Source: Apostichopus japonicus (lineage: Eukaryota > Echinodermata > Holothuroidea > Aspidochirotida > Stichopodidae). Taken from it: DNA of 64,000 nucleotides. Shown piece by piece: positions 49,199 through 63,520 of the stretch. Positions within the stretch are counted from its first letter, which is position 1. Every line of letters begins with the position of its first letter. The DNA lies in assembly GCF_037975245.1 (NCBI RefSeq), contig NC_092583.1, positions 3,900,764-3,964,763 on the forward strand. The letters run 5' to 3'. A model generated the notes under the pieces. It saw nothing but the letters and a program-made list of their open reading frames with translations. It had not been told where the DNA came from and ran no database searches. Both the position numbers and the translations under genes were made by a program.

Positions 49199-51251
49199 TC
49201 TTGAAGAAGTTCGGATGCAGTGAATGTAAGAGAGAACGAAACAGATTTCTCCATTCCTAGCATCTTCTCACATCTCTCCCTGCCTCTAGCTCCCCCCCCC
49301 CCTCTCCCCTTCTCATTCAAGAACAAAGAAAAAACACGCACTCGATAATTATTTTGGAGATAGGCAAATGGGCCTATTGTAAGGTCTGTTTGAATGGAAA
49401 ATTGTGAAAATTTATAATTCATAACACTTGTTAGAGTGTGACGTCAAGAAAGCAACATTCAAAAACTGCAACAAAATCTGTTCGATTTTGTACTTTTCTA
49501 AACGAAAATAATAAATCTAGCGATTGCGATTCATACATTCAAGCAAACGAATGACGTCACTTCCTTTACTGAAGAGGCCATCTTGAACTGATTTATAATC
49601 ATATGTTTACGTCAAGTTGGTTCTCTGTATTTTGTTACTATATGAAATTGCATAGCAACAATATTACAACAACTTTGTTTGTCAAATTGAAGTAATACGC
49701 CTGTGTCCCATCTTGTTAGTGCAAATAAACATGTAATCATCAGTGGACAATGTCGGTGTTAATTTATTTGGACAAATTTATGACAGTCAAGACTTGAGAG
49801 TTAGCTAACGGTCAAAATCATCTGTGACGTTTCTCCACAAGAGGTGAGATAATAGCTGACGAAATTAGACATCAAAGTCAAATGCTTACAATACATAACT
49901 GCTACTCATCAAATTTGTGGGACACACACTTTTCGGTATCGAAAGTCCAATAAATCGACAAGTAGCAGCAGAAAAACGCACACAGAGAGCTCTTAATTAG
50001 AGCCTATCCTGTTATCTTTGAATCTGACAACTCTTAGAACAATGATAAGTACAATAAGCCTACGGCAAATTATAGACACTGCTCTCTATAAGGCGAGGAT
50101 CCAGGGGATGTGTGTGTGTGGGGGGGGGGGGGTTATTACTCCCACCCACCTTTTGAACGTCACACATTTTCAAATTCAAGTGGTTATTAGCACAATTTCT
50201 TTTCTCTGATGAGGCTGCTCCCAGACCCCCCCCCCCCAACTCCTCTCCCCTACACAGGAAGTTGGCTTCAACGTCCCCAGTTGATTGAAGATAACTTAAA
50301 GCATATATATGCCTTAATGTAAGAATTGACTTACATAAAGTTGGACATTATTAGTGTTTTGTAAGCGTTACCTCAGCAGCCTGTCAGCCTTATGACTGGA
50401 TTGTGAAAGTGACGCGTAATTTAGACAAAACTTTTGCAGATCATTTCCCAATTCCTAACTCTTTAAATTGGTTTCTTTATTATAACTTATTGAAAACGTC
50501 ATTGTATACAAATGAACATGACAAACACCACTACAAAGTCCTGTTTGTTCATCACTACTTTTCATCCCAAACTTATTAAAAGTCTCAAATTTCGCTTCCT
50601 GCGAAGAAGTTAACATATTTGATTAAATCTCCGAGCCTAAATAAAAGTAATTTTATATCAATATCGATCGGAAAATCTTGCATGGTTTAAGGGTATGTTT
50701 TGATACACTACAAGTGCATGTATAGTGTTTTGTGTGTATAGACCATTCTCTTGGACTAAGCCAGAAGCTGTTGAGATTTCCTCTCTCTGTTGTTATCTCA
50801 TACCGTGGATTGAATTACATTGTAATAAGAAGACAAAAAACAAAGAAAAATAGAAAAATCTAGCAAATGATCAGAGAGAGAGAGAAAAAAAAAACGAAGT
50901 TTGGCAGCTACGCCAAACATCTCGATAAATTCAAGATGAATTTCGATTCCTAAATGACTGGAATCAATAATTTCTGCAACAACAAAAAACATGAACAAAC
51001 TAACAACAGGAAAAAGAAAAGAAAAAATAAAGCAAAACACAAAGAGTGTATAAGCCTACTAAGTTCAAATTGACAAAATATTAATTTTGAGTCAGAATCT
51101 AAGAAATCACAGGATAACGTTTGATTCGTGACAAATTGAATTTTTCTTTTGAGAAGCGGTTCGTTGTCTTTAGCCGCTGAGCTGAAGAAAAACTATGAAA
51201 TTTAAAGTAATATATTTACTGCATAGTATACAGATGTTATCGTGCATATAC

Positions 51252-51256
<5 letters not shown>
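47166..51256. other. Intergenic, no supported feature
   Basis: Short TA tract near 49165-49198, C- or G-runs near 49290, 50119 and 50227, and a GA patch near 50870. No coding or RNA gene recognised in 4 kb on either strand. Confidence 0.5.
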
Positions 51257-51317
<61 letters not shown>

Positions 51318-51330
51318 TATATATATATGA
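51257..51330. repeat. (TA)n microsatellite
   Basis: About 70 bp with TTTATA and AAATATA breaks, leading into the 31-bp minisatellite. Confidence 0.95.
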
Positions 51331-51364
51331 ATATGAATTACAAAACTTTACAGATGTATATAGC

Positions 51365-51855
51365 ATTATCATGTATACTGTATAGAGGTAATTAACAGTA
51401 TGTATGCATTGTGAAGAGGTATTTAACAGTATGCATGCACTGCGCATAGGTTTTAAACAGTATGCATAAACTGTACATAGGTATTAAACAGTGGACATGC
51501 ACTAAACGGTGTGCATGTACTGTACAGAGGTATTAATTAATATGCATAATCTGTACATAGGTATTAAACAGTATGCATGCACTGTACATGGGTACTAAAC
51601 AGTATGTATGCACTGTACATGGGTACTAAACAGTATGTATGCACTGTACATGGGTACTAAACAGTATGTATGCACTGTACATGGGTACTAAACAGTATGC
51701 ATGCACTGTACATGGGTACTAAACAGTATGTATGCACTGTACATGGGTACTAAACAGTATGTATGCACTGTGTAGATAGGGATTACACAGTATGTACATA
51801 TACTGTACAGTTGTATTAAACAGTATTTATATACTGTACCGTACTGTGCATGCTG
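51365..51855. repeat. 31-bp minisatellite, ~15 units
   Basis: Unit ACTAAACAGTATGTATGCAC followed by TGTACATGGGT, near-identical in the centre (51590-51770) and diverged at both edges. ACAGTATGCATGCACTGT within the unit is nearly self-complementary. Confidence 0.95.
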
Positions 51856-54800
51856 TCCAAAGGTTTAAATCATTGTATGCCTATACGTATATTGGCATAA
51901 ATGGATACTGAAGTCGTTTCATCCTAAAATAACTGTGAAAATGCATTTAGCTTTTACTTATACTGACCAATCACAGTGTAACCTAATGACGTCATCAGAA
52001 ATAAAATAAACTGGGGGCAGGGGGAGGGGGAAATTGAGAGTGATGTGACCACGTGACCAAAGGGAGCTTAAATAACCAGCCATTCCTCTGTTCAGTATGA
52101 TTGGGTGCATTTATATAAGGTTTTAGAGTGATGACCACATCATGGAGATCAATTCAAGCTTGTATTAGGCAGAATATATCCAAATCCCGTGTCACTTAAA
52201 AGCATCACACGGCATTCTGGTGCCAAGCAACAATTGCCATACCGAAAACAAAAAATAAAAAAATAGATAACTTCAACTTGACAATTTAATGATTCTTTAA
52301 AACCTTCACTATTTGATCTCATGAAATAACTCTTCATCGATCCGTCTTCGCTTAAAATGTCAAAACACTTCTTTTCTCCTTATATGTGTGTGACTTTGAT
52401 GCATATTGACTAGTTTGCAAAGAGTCACGGGTACTTTAGTTAGTCGTCGATCTATGCTAGCCTTATATAACGAAACTATGTTAATTGTTTTGTTTTCTTT
52501 ACCATATGATGACAAAAAACATGCTCATTTTGATTTTTCTCAATCACGCTGTGGCCACTACACGTTTTTGTTATGAAATAAATAGTTTACGTCTCAGGGT
52601 ATTTGTGGTTTATTATTTTTATCGCGACATGTTCCGATATTGGCCGACATCGAGAGCAGTTAAGCGGAAAATATTATTACATGCAGTGTACTTTTAGTGG
52701 CAGAGAAAAGACAGCGGTTATGACAGTCATGCAGAGTTTATAGATTAGCTCAACGGAATGTTCAACCGGTATAAAACATGACCTAAATGTTGGTGTTAGA
52801 AATCCAAGCGTATACAGCTAAAGCTTTCATATCAAATGTGGGTAGTCGGACGGAAAATTTTAAAGTACTAAACTGGTTCTTTTTTTGTTGTTGATTAACT
52901 TGTGTAAGAAGCTGGACAACATGACTCCATGGTTGGTAAATGTAGGTCATAATAATAATACAAAAAAAACCAGAGATAAAACAAAACAAACGCAGGCCTA
53001 GTCTTTTGTCTGCATTTGAACTAATTATAACGAGAAAACACAGGCGAAATAAAGAAAAATGTTGACGTTGAAGTTTTTTTTTTGTCTATGATGAAGATAT
53101 CTGTCTTATTGCAATCGCAAGTGGAAAGATAAGAAGCTTTTACTTTTGGACAAATCAATAAAAATTGCGAGCTATTTGTCAGTAGATAAGCTGCAGGCTA
53201 TGTCTAGTTCTGTCCGATTACAGCCTAACACAGCCTATACTTTAAACATACTAATCCGTATACGGTGTGACAAAGGCAGAAAGAATTTATAGAAATTATT
53301 TACAAAGTAAAGCAGCCATCAATCTGAACTGAAATGACGTATAGCTTACTTTCTTTGTATTTTACACCGAAAATTATGATTAAAGGTGTGATTAATACCT
53401 TTATTTAAAAAGTGGTTAAGGTCTTTAACGTTAGTTTCTATCTCGTTCTTCCTCTCCACATCTCTTTTTTTTTGCATATAGACAAAACACGTTCTTTAGC
53501 GTTTTCAAACCGTGTAAACCACGTTGACTTTATACAGCAGATACCGCAGTTTTTTTTAAGTTTTACAATGTCACGTACTGACGTTGCCAAGGATACGTTA
53601 AACAGTTTGTGACTTTGTTTGGTTAAGACACTAAAACAATCGATTTTGAAGTTGAGATGATTACGGCATTAATGTTGGCGACACTTGATAAGATCGATCG
53701 TATAGGCAAACATTGTCGGGAGCTAAATTTGTCCGACCAACGACATATACAGCAGTATATTATTAGTTATTTCAGATACGTCATATCTGGTTATAGAAGC
53801 AGGTTACCACAATTGACCTCTTTTAGACGTCAATAATGATGGCCTAGACGAAGAATGAATTTCTAGAACAAGATAAAAGTCCTTTTCAATTTAAGAGAGT
53901 TCATACAAGTTTCCGTTGATAATCGTATTAGCAATACGATTGAGAACCGTATAGAGAATTCAGAATCGTAATGGCAAATACGTATTGCCAAGAAATGGGT
54001 TTCTCAGAAAATGACCAGAGACGACTGCGGTTTTAACGAAGGCGGGAAGGGTAAAAATAGAAATTACGAACAACAAATAAAGCAAAGCAAAGAAAGGACT
54101 TCCCAAAACAGCGTTTCGTCATTCACACAATAGTTAAGTGAAAACAGACTCGATGGTCGCCGTTTCTGACAAAATTGTGATTTGTGATAGTGAAACTTCG
54201 GCCAATCTATTTTCCCCCCTTTTTTGCTTCTTTTACTTCTTTTCTATTTGATTGTACTGTATCTTTTAAGCGTCACGAATTCCTAATACATCAATCAACA
54301 TCAAACAAAAGGGACACGATCTTACAGCAGTTCATTCTTGTAGATTTGTGCGAAAAAAGAGCGCGCGTGTTTAATTGCGACATGTTTAAAAATATACGAA
54401 AGAATTGTAAGCGAATAGCTAATCCAACTGTCTAACATACACAACCAGTATCGATTTGTTTAATTTCACGTGATAGATTTATGGCTAATACTTGGAAAAT
54501 GCTCAGATTTTGTCTTATTTGAAATTGTTGTCAACTATATTACTGCGTATTTGATATAGTCGTACTAATTTTACGGAGGTAGTAAAATTGTGATGAAGTT
54601 TATTATACTTCTGTGGTATACAGTAATAAACTGTTATATAAACAAAGGCATTACGTTACGCGACAATCGCAAATGAATACTTTATAGGGTATAAGCATGC
54701 CTGTCACAGAGGTCACACGGACAGCCAGTCGTGTGACAGAAGTTAAACAGATTTAAAAGAAAAAACTTGTTTTTTATGTAGTATTTACAGAAAACGGTTA

Positions 54801-57800
54801 CTTGGAACATGAAAACGGGTTCTTGAAAATATCCAAGATTTATAGCTTCACAGAATCACAGCCAATTTTTTAGGAGATATGCCTTTAGTTAATGCAATGA
54901 TTGCACTCGGACGCCAGTTATCAACAACCTCATAATTCACACTGTGTGTTAAATCTAATAGTAAATACAATTGATATTGTTTTGTTAATATTTGGGAAAT
55001 ACACATTCTTTAAGGAACAAAGAATGAATTAATATTTCATTCTAACCTCGTTGATTAGACAACCTTTTCATTTCATATATTTTGTGTGCAATGAACCACA
55101 CTATGACGCAACGCTCTACGCAATTAATGGTTTTCACGCATGGACTCACCATACTCCGGGAGAACAACACTCAACATTAACCAACCGTGTGACGTTTAAA
55201 GTTAAGGGGTAATTTCGAGGAGCCTGAGAGGGAAGTGGTGTCTATTAGAATATTTTGTAGAAGTACACGTATATCACAAACTAATATTTTAGTTTACAAT
55301 AATGACGCCCAGTTTCTTGATCATGTTCAAGCCATGTGACGAGGGAGTGAGAGGGGGTGGGGAGGCTGGGAATGGGTAAGTCAAGACATGAAAATGATCT
55401 CTAACGTTCAATATCCATTGTCGTGTACGGATACACCCAATTTTTATCAATTATCCACACTCTCGCTAGGAAATGTCCATAGGAAACGTTCTTCTTCCTA
55501 CAGGATATATCCATAGGTTCATAGCCATGTACTCTCTATAGCATATATCATTACAATTTGAGACTAACTGTGATGATTGGGTAATATATATCTTATTACA
55601 ATGCATATGCATACCAATGCATGAATAATTATGAGGTATGACATTTTAACAATATCTAATACTATTAATGCTATACCAAACATATGCCTTACGGACTAAA
55701 AAATGTCCTAACCATTTAGGCGACTTTTTGTATCATTCCCTCTACTCCCCCAACTGCCCCCCCCCCCTGCCCCGCTCTCAATCCAATACAATGCCCTTTT
55801 ACATCACTCACAATAACTAACAGTTAATAATACAGGAATCTATACCGCCATCATTCCCACAAAATTACATGAATTGTAACAGACTCTGCCCTTCCATGAA
55901 AATGGAGTATGTTACCATGGTTACGTACACACAACTGTTTTTGTAAAGGACACGTCTTATTAGTGGGCCTCAGAATGATTCATTTCGCTACCTCAAAACA
56001 AGGGGAAGAGAACCTCGTTCGTACAAGTAAGATAGTAATTTACATAATATTTAAATTAGGACCTCAAAGGCCTCTGCCCAGCAGTAAACAGGTTCTTACT
56101 AAATAAGATTTTACAGTGACTGTTTGTCGCTTATGGCGTGTTCATGACATTCCCAAGGTAATCAGAGTGACAAATAAAGTAACTTTTTTTTACAGAATCT
56201 TATCAATTTCCGGTCTTTCAAGAAATGTCCGTTTGATCGCTTAATGGCGACATTGTGTGAAGTTTGATAAGTTACACCAGTAATGTTGTTGAGAAGGGGG
56301 GGGGGGGGGATGGTGGTACTCCTGACCGAACCTAATTTCTATAATAAAAAAACTAATTACCAATTGATAATACTGATAGTTTGTTTGGAATTAAATATTT
56401 AAATTATAGAACAATAGAGAATAATTTACACAAAAATTAAAGCAAGAATCTAGATCTAACTTCCGCTTTAAGAATCACACTAAAAGACGCATGCGTTTCA
56501 CAACAACGATATCACACAAACTATGTTCATTCTGAAGTTCAAACACAAGAATTAAAATCATGATAGGATGTACCGATGTGACATTTTCAGTATTCTTATT
56601 ATATATTTTGTTAAGTTTCGCACGGGCCGTCGTAGAATCAAAATGGGCAGGATTTATTTTCCCAGACTAACAAACAAACAACAGACTCCCTGACGTAAAA
56701 TGTTAAACTTCATCTTACAAATCATACAGATTTTTTTAAACATTATTATCCAGTTGGTGACGCATGCGCATAGGTGAAAAAGAAAATAAAAACATAACGT
56801 TTCCTGTAGTCTGAAACGTTAACTATATCCGCGTATAGAGTGTACTTGATTTTCTATCCCCCTCGGTCCGGAGTGAAAGTAATTAGCGCATAGGCGAGTC
56901 ACGCGGGCAATTGAAACAGATACTGTTATTTGTTTTGGCTTGTTAGAAAATCGAATGTTCCAGCCAGCCTACTTTTTTGTCCAATCGATTCTTACAATGT
57001 TGATAATGTCATTGACACGTTTTAACAGCAAGGTTCCTGGTAGACACAAAACGTCATCCCCTCTGCAAGTGTCGGGTATAACTCTTGTTTTCCAATTCCA
57101 AATGTTGTTGCTTAAAACAAAGAGCAAATAACGATCGATATAATTGCTTTAAACAATATAAATCTTCGCCTTTTGTATGAGAGGGAGAGAGTGAGTGAGA
57201 GACAGAGACAAAACCTTTTTATTATTCCAATCGATCCAATCACCATTTCAGTTTAGACAAAAAGGGATTGTTAACCAACTTTAGACTTAACGCAGTCGTT
57301 TTCGCAGTTTTGTCTCTCCAACTATGTCAACAGTTTTGTACCAAAAGAACTACCGAGAAATGCTTAGGCGCGGCGGATTTAGAGGAGGGGTAGTTGTGTA
57401 CACCCCTCTTCAGCCCCTCCCCCCCTCCCACAAAAAATACAATTAAATTTAGTTATTAGCACGACATTTCGTGTAGACATAACAATAGACCTAATTAATA
57501 GTCTTACTTGTGTCCTATGCAGATACGTCAAATTTTTATTCAGTGAACCACTCCCATGGGTCAGTGGATCAGTAAATATATAACAGCTGGCGTTATTTTA
57601 ACTAGCGAGCCGCACTGGGGTATTTTGTTTTTTGGTTCTTTTCACATCAGTTCTTTTGATTCCCAAGGGGAGAATACAAACCCCCACCCCCCCCCCCCCT
57701 GTGGACGCCAATGTTTACCATTTTTGGTTTGACGTTTGAAGGTTCAATGATTCTTTCTTTATTGAAGAAAACGTGAAAATAATTAAAAATTAAAAAAAAA

Positions 57801-58323
57801 CTGCGGTTAGTGTTTCATTCTATCAAAAAGCTGATTAACGATAGAGATCGGTTTCGAACGAATAGGGGGCTCAATCTTAAAAAAAAATATCACTCTTAAG
57901 GCATGATTAATCTTTCGCCATCGATCGTTTCACAATCCACTTTACTATAGCTAAGAGTAAATAACAAACCTATTTCGGTATACGAACATTGTATATACAG
58001 AGTAACTTATTAACACAGAATGTAAATACAAAAGTGATGCTTTGTTGCGCTTTCGTTAAGTAGTGCAGCGTGTTTTGGGACTAGCCTGCCCTTTTGCCCT
58101 TTATTGGTGGTACATAGTTAAAACAACAAACCAACAATAAAACAGTAACATAAAAAAAGTTGAATGTTCTAAAAGACCACAAAATTTCAGAAAAGCCAAA
58201 GGCTCACCACCAAGTAAGAAAGTTCAGTTTTTTTATTTTTCAACTGATACTTTTAATGAATATGAGATATATGCCGTCGGTAGCAATTTTGAGTAATGCT
58301 TGCTATATATTTGATATAGATCC
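51856..58323. other. Intergenic, no supported feature
   Basis: 6.4 kb of AT-rich DNA with only homopolymer runs (for example C-runs at about 55758, 57416 and 57684, a G-run at 56297) and a GA patch near 57180. Frames up to about 83 codons exist but none has family resemblance, splice context or repeat support. Confidence 0.5.
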
Positions 58324-58331
58324 ATCTATAC

Positions 58332-58706
58332 CAGGGTTTCCCTAACTTTAACCCCCCCCCCCACGAACCCCCTGTGGATGTCTGAGTTGTCCACGAACCC
58401 CCAACTTTTCGAGACACGATCTGAGTCATTATTATACTATATTACGCACAGCAGTGCTCCGTAAAAGATCAAATGTCTGTTTCATAATTCAGTAATTTAT
58501 CACATGCAAGGTACGGTACTACTATGAGAACATATGCGTATGGAACGCCAAAAGAACTTGTCGTTAGGTACGACTTTTTTACATTACTAAATTATATGAT
58601 ATATCAGATTTTAGTTCAACAAAAAGTACTCTAGTTTTGACTTTCAGAAACGTCTCATGAAACCCCTGGGATGGACTAACGCACGCCTGCAGTTAGGGAA
58701 CCCCTG
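58332..58706. mobile_element. hAT-type non-autonomous transposon with perfect 8-bp duplication
   Basis: Starts CAGGGTTTCCCTAACT and ends with the inverted counterpart AGTTAGGGAACCCCTG; 14 of the 16 terminal bases pair. The direct repeat ATCTATAC sits exactly outside both ends (58324-58331, 58707-58714). Terminal sequence type and 8-bp duplication are both characteristic of the hAT superfamily. The 375-bp body has no transposase. Confidence 0.9.
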
Positions 58707-58714
58707 ATCTATAC

Positions 58715-59384
58715 TAAACCTACTACAAGCCTCACCATATATCTTACTTTCTTCCAAACGCAATTCACAATAGGTTCCCAGATTGCATATAATTCTATTT
58801 CGCGTGATGAAATTTTCCGTACCTATATCTTTTAAACAATTTTTAGGGTCAGTAACTGAAAAAAGAGCCCAAGGGTCATTTTCCAATTGTGCTCACACAT
58901 TTGCGTGTGACTATTGCCCAAAAGAAGGCCACAGGTTTTGACTCGCGATCTTCTCAAAGTTAAGGTCACTAATGAAAGAAGGTGACAATTATGACAGCCG
59001 ACTATTTTTTTTCCAATGCATAACTCATAAAACATTGATTACTTTTTCCGCAAATTAGAGTTTCTAATTTTTCTTTGAGGCTATGTGTACTTTTATCAAG
59101 AATATCATAAAACTTCCCTTAATTAGCCACTGAAATTGACCTTGCTGGAAGGGGGAGGGGGATGAATAAGTATATATATATATGTGTGTGTGTATGTATG
59201 TGTGCGTACATGTCCTATGGCTTCACAACTGGTGACATGGGACAAAAGAAATTCCTGTCACCAGTTTTCGAACAATAGAGAACGATTGTTATCGGTTGCC
59301 CAGACAAAGGATTAGAACAAAGGGAAATGCCATCGGTTGTAGCTGATACAATAGACCACAGGAGGTTTGTGCGAGTGTGTGTAT
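58715..59384. other. Non-coding, short TA/TG tract
   Basis: A TA/TG tract lies near 59171-59215. Nothing else recognised. Confidence 0.5.
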
Positions 59385-59600
59385 GAGTGTCCCCTTGTTT
59401 TACATTCAGACAGAGGACATGACCAAAAAGAAGGAATTTCAAGTCCTCAAAAGTCATTTGGAAAGAATCCATAAGTCCTCAGAAGAATTGTATTGTTTAG
59501 ATGCATTGTTTAAATTTAGAATATACGTGGCTTCGAACAATGGAACACACAATGGGGTCCTCGGTCTGAATGTAAAACACACTTGTGTGTGTCTTTTGAA
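59385..59600 (+). repeat. Dispersed repeat (inverted partner at 33098-33289) with internal inverted ends
   Basis: Its ends TTGTTTTACATTCAGACAGA (59395 on) and GGTCTGAATGTAAAACACAC (near 59562) are inverted copies of each other. The interior TTCAAGTCCTCAAAAGTCAT...TCCTCAGAAGAATTG matches the 33.1-33.3 kb repeat. A short foldback element is likely. Confidence 0.55.
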
Positions 59601-61704
59601 AATTTGTGCTTGCTTCTACCCCTCAGTCTGTCTTCTGGATGCCTTTTGTCTCCTCGGGATCATATTTTTAATAAATATGGAGCGAAGGCGCAGATATCAT
59701 TATAAATCATCAGCGCTACTCATTAAAGTGTGAATTATTTCTTAATCAGTTTAAAAATGAAAGATATATTTTCATTTTGCCTTTAAAAGAGCAGCTTTAT
59801 TCAATAAATCAGCACAAATTGTACACATTTAGATATTGGTAGTAGACAAATATAATTAAAAATCATATTGCTCGTTTTGTATTGAATATCGCAAACTTGT
59901 GACAGAGATTATATCAGATATCGCCACACAATTCAAGTGATTCTGAAATTCGAGTCAAGGCAAATTACTTTTTTTATGAAGGGAAGTGAGCACCAGGAAA
60001 TAAATTAAAGGATTTCACACATGGTTCATCTTCATGTGACGTACATACTGACTATATAGACTAGTTAAATTGCTGTTATATGAAGTATCTGGCTGATTAC
60101 GAATTGCGATAAATGTGGTATTTCAAAGCTGTAATCTATATTTATGGCAGATACATTATGTGTGGGTTTACTTCTTTTTTACAAATGAGGCACTCCTGTA
60201 ACCTTTTCATTTAAAAAAAACCTACATTTTTCTCAGAGGCGTAGCTAGATTTCTAGTTTTAGGTGCGCCCAATGCTTTGCTTGCTATGGTCGGGGGAGGT
60301 GTGAGGGGGAGGGGGAGGGGGTAGCAGAACCTATTTTCTCAAAATAAAAATTATTATTCTGTTTTTTTTTTTCGAGGTTGGGGTGGGTGGGGGTGGAGGA
60401 GCGGGCATACAAAAATTTGGGGGACTAAACCCGATTGAGTGACAAAATGAAACTCCTGTTTGCTTCAAGTTCACTTTTGGTACAAAAAGTTTCGACTTAA
60501 AATGAAATATGTTTCAAAAAAAGCATGTCGGAGTTACATCAAACATTTATTATTATTTTGAGATTATTATGTTTTATTATTGCTACAAAAAAGCGAAACC
60601 AAATTAATGCGTGACAGCACTTGCAGGGTTTCCAAGTTGGAAAATGTATAGCGCCATCTATTTTGTTAACTTTTTGCCGTATCAATACCAGCGTTCACGT
60701 GTTAACATTCTAAAACTTTTTTTTCAGTTATGATTTCTTAGGCAGATTTTAGAATGTTATTCAGAATTTGCAGTAATATTTTAAATAACTCCATATCCAT
60801 GCAATTTCACCTTATAGACAAACAACTGGTAACCTCATAATTTTATATTTCTTTTATATATTTCATATAATTTACTTATTTGCTATGGAAAGGAATTATC
60901 ATTTTCAGTAATATTCCTTGCGATATACCATTAATTATCTAGTATGTTGTTTTTTCTTCTTCAGAATCTTTAACGTATTTTTCGAAACTTTATGCGAATA
61001 TTGTTGCTTATACTGTTATCTGTATTTTAACCCGATTGTTTTCTGTCATATCTTGTTTATCGAAGTAGAACGAATTCCTGCATGTATAGCTTACTTGATA
61101 AACTTCTTTTTTTAAAGTTTATTTTCACGAGCGATTTGAAAATTGGGCAAAGACGCCGTATCGGTTACTGTATCACTTAATAATTTTAATAGCTAATTGT
61201 GTACTGATTATAGGTCAAAGACCTGAACTTAGGAGAAGGAAACAACATTTTTAAAGAACAAAATATAGCAAAATGGAACAGATTTATCCTTCGGCGATAG
61301 TAATTAAGTGGAACAAGTAGGCTAATAGGTGATATTCAAACCCTCTTGAATCAGGTAAGGAAAATCTCAATTGAAGATAAAATTTCATACGTTTGTCACT
61401 AAAGTAAACTGACAGGAAGAAGGGTGGGGAATGGGGGGGGGGTGGAGAAATACGAAGTACAACTATGTGAGAGCATGTTATCATATTAGACTAACGTAAC
61501 ATAAGCAATGTAGATTTACCGTGAAAATCATTTCCAGTAATTACTTTGTAGATTCTGAAATCAATTCGATTTGACTCAACAAGACTTGGATAATACTTGA
61601 CTAGTCAATACTTAAATTTACTCATATAACTTTCTGAACAAAATGTAGAGGCGACTATATGTAATTGATGATGAAGTCTGATATTTGAAATATTTAGTAC
61701 ATTA

Positions 61705-61705
<1 letters not shown>
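59601..61705. other. Non-coding; one hAT-like terminus fragment
   Basis: CAGAGGCGTAGCTAGAT near 60234 resembles a hAT terminus, but no inverted mate was found. G-rich patches lie near 60290 and 60375. No gene recognised. Confidence 0.4.

Positions 61706-61707
<2 letters not shown>

Positions 61708-61759
<52 letters not shown>
61708..61759. repeat. (TA)n microsatellite
   Basis: About 50 bp of uninterrupted TA. Confidence 0.95.
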
Positions 61760-61764
<5 letters not shown>

Positions 61765-62399
61765 ACAGCGGGAGTAAGAAGAAATTCATTGCTCGTAATA
61801 CAATATCGATAACCTTTCCCGTTGTTGAAATGAAACAAGCCAAATTGTAAAAATTATAAATATTTAAACAAAATATCAAATGACACTTTTTAAAGGATAT
61901 GGGTGTGTGGGTTTGCCTCAACCAGAAAATGAACTCATACTCATTCCTCCAGTCCCAGCCACAGTACCCTTCCCCCATAAAGTCAAAATTGACAGAGAAG
62001 AAGCCACAAATGCGAAATCAAAAAGATTAGTTAATTTGAACCATAGTATTCCAACCTACCCCAACTTCACACACAATGTCGGATGGGCCAATCCGCACCC
62101 CGGCTCAGAAACGATCTCCCACCCCTCCACCTCCATCCCCATAAGACCGATGCGCCAAAGTCGCCAAAAGCTGCTAGTTTTGTTAAAGGCACCAAATGGC
62201 CCGCTTGCGTCAATTTCCCCAGAGTCACCGTTATAGGATCACTGAGCGGGCTGGGGTGGGGTGGGGATGGGAGGGGCGAGGGTTGTAGTAATATATAAAC
62301 GGCTTCTGAAGGAAGTGATGACTACCGAAACGGATAAAACTCAAGATCCGTTTTTGTAAATTTTGTAAATGTTTTGGTATATTTTATGTCTTTCAACAG

Positions 62400-62548
62400 T
62401 TGAGACTTTGTCGGCGTGTAAACATGACAAGTATACCTGTCTATTAAGCAAACAGATCGTCGTAAATTTGGCTGAAGATAACGAAATTGATAAAACGGAT
62501 ACAGCTGACACGAAGATACGTGAGAAAAGGCGAAAATGTCTTACGTGA
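62400..62548 (+). CDS. Possible small coding exon, weak
   Basis: After an acceptor-like TTATGTCTTTCAACAG (to 62399) a frame runs 48 codons to TGA at 62546-62548: ETLSACKHDKYTCLL, then a hydrophilic K/D/E-rich stretch ending REKRRKCLT. Composition is protein-like and the pyrimidine tract is fair, but a frame this short can arise by chance and no partner exon was recognised. Confidence 0.2.
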
Positions 62549-63118
62549 AGAAGGCTTTGTTTGTTAATATAACACAAAAAAAGAGTCTGATCTTCAATTT
62601 TGGGAAAAGATCACGTAATTTTCTGGAAGCAACTGGTATACGGCAGAAATTGCAAAATAAATTAAATGGAACAGAATTGGCAGATTAGCTTTCAGTATTT
62701 CTGCGAAATAAATTTGACGTATGTAGGTCAAATGATGATTCATTGTTAGGCTTTGTTAGGCACATTACTAAACATTGCTATGCTATATAACCGGTTAACA
62801 GTCCAAAAAATGGCCGAATTTTCAACCGGTTAACCGACTTATTATAAAATAACTAGCCGGTGTACCACTCCAACCGTCTAAATTGTCCTTTGAAAAGTAC
62901 ACGTCATAAAAAAAGGCTAAATATCTCTTAAAGTTTAGGAGTCACAGACAGATCAGTGTGATATCCATGCATGTGTAAAATGTATACGAATCAAGATCAT
63001 ACGGTTACAGACACGACGTAAGTGGACTAGGGAGTAAGTGTCGATCAAGTTGATTTGGTTTCCCTGACCGTGCCTAGGTCTCTATATCTTGAGGGACTTA
63101 ACTTTCAAAAGGATACAT
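62549..63118. other. Non-coding, no supported feature
   Basis: AT-rich, with repeated AACCGGTTAA-like stretches near 62790-62840. Nothing else recognised. Confidence 0.45.

Positions 63119-63520
<402 letters not shown>

Noticed and set aside
59377-59733. 118-codon plus frame
   Set aside because: Largely covered by a dispersed repeat also present at 33.1-33.3 kb in opposite orientation; no domain.
60234-60250. Complete hAT element starting CAGAGGCGTAGCTAGA
   Set aside because: No inverted mate or duplication was found downstream or upstream.
61880-62236. 118-codon Pro-rich plus frame
   Set aside because: No motif, homologous pattern or splice context recognised; kept out for lack of support.
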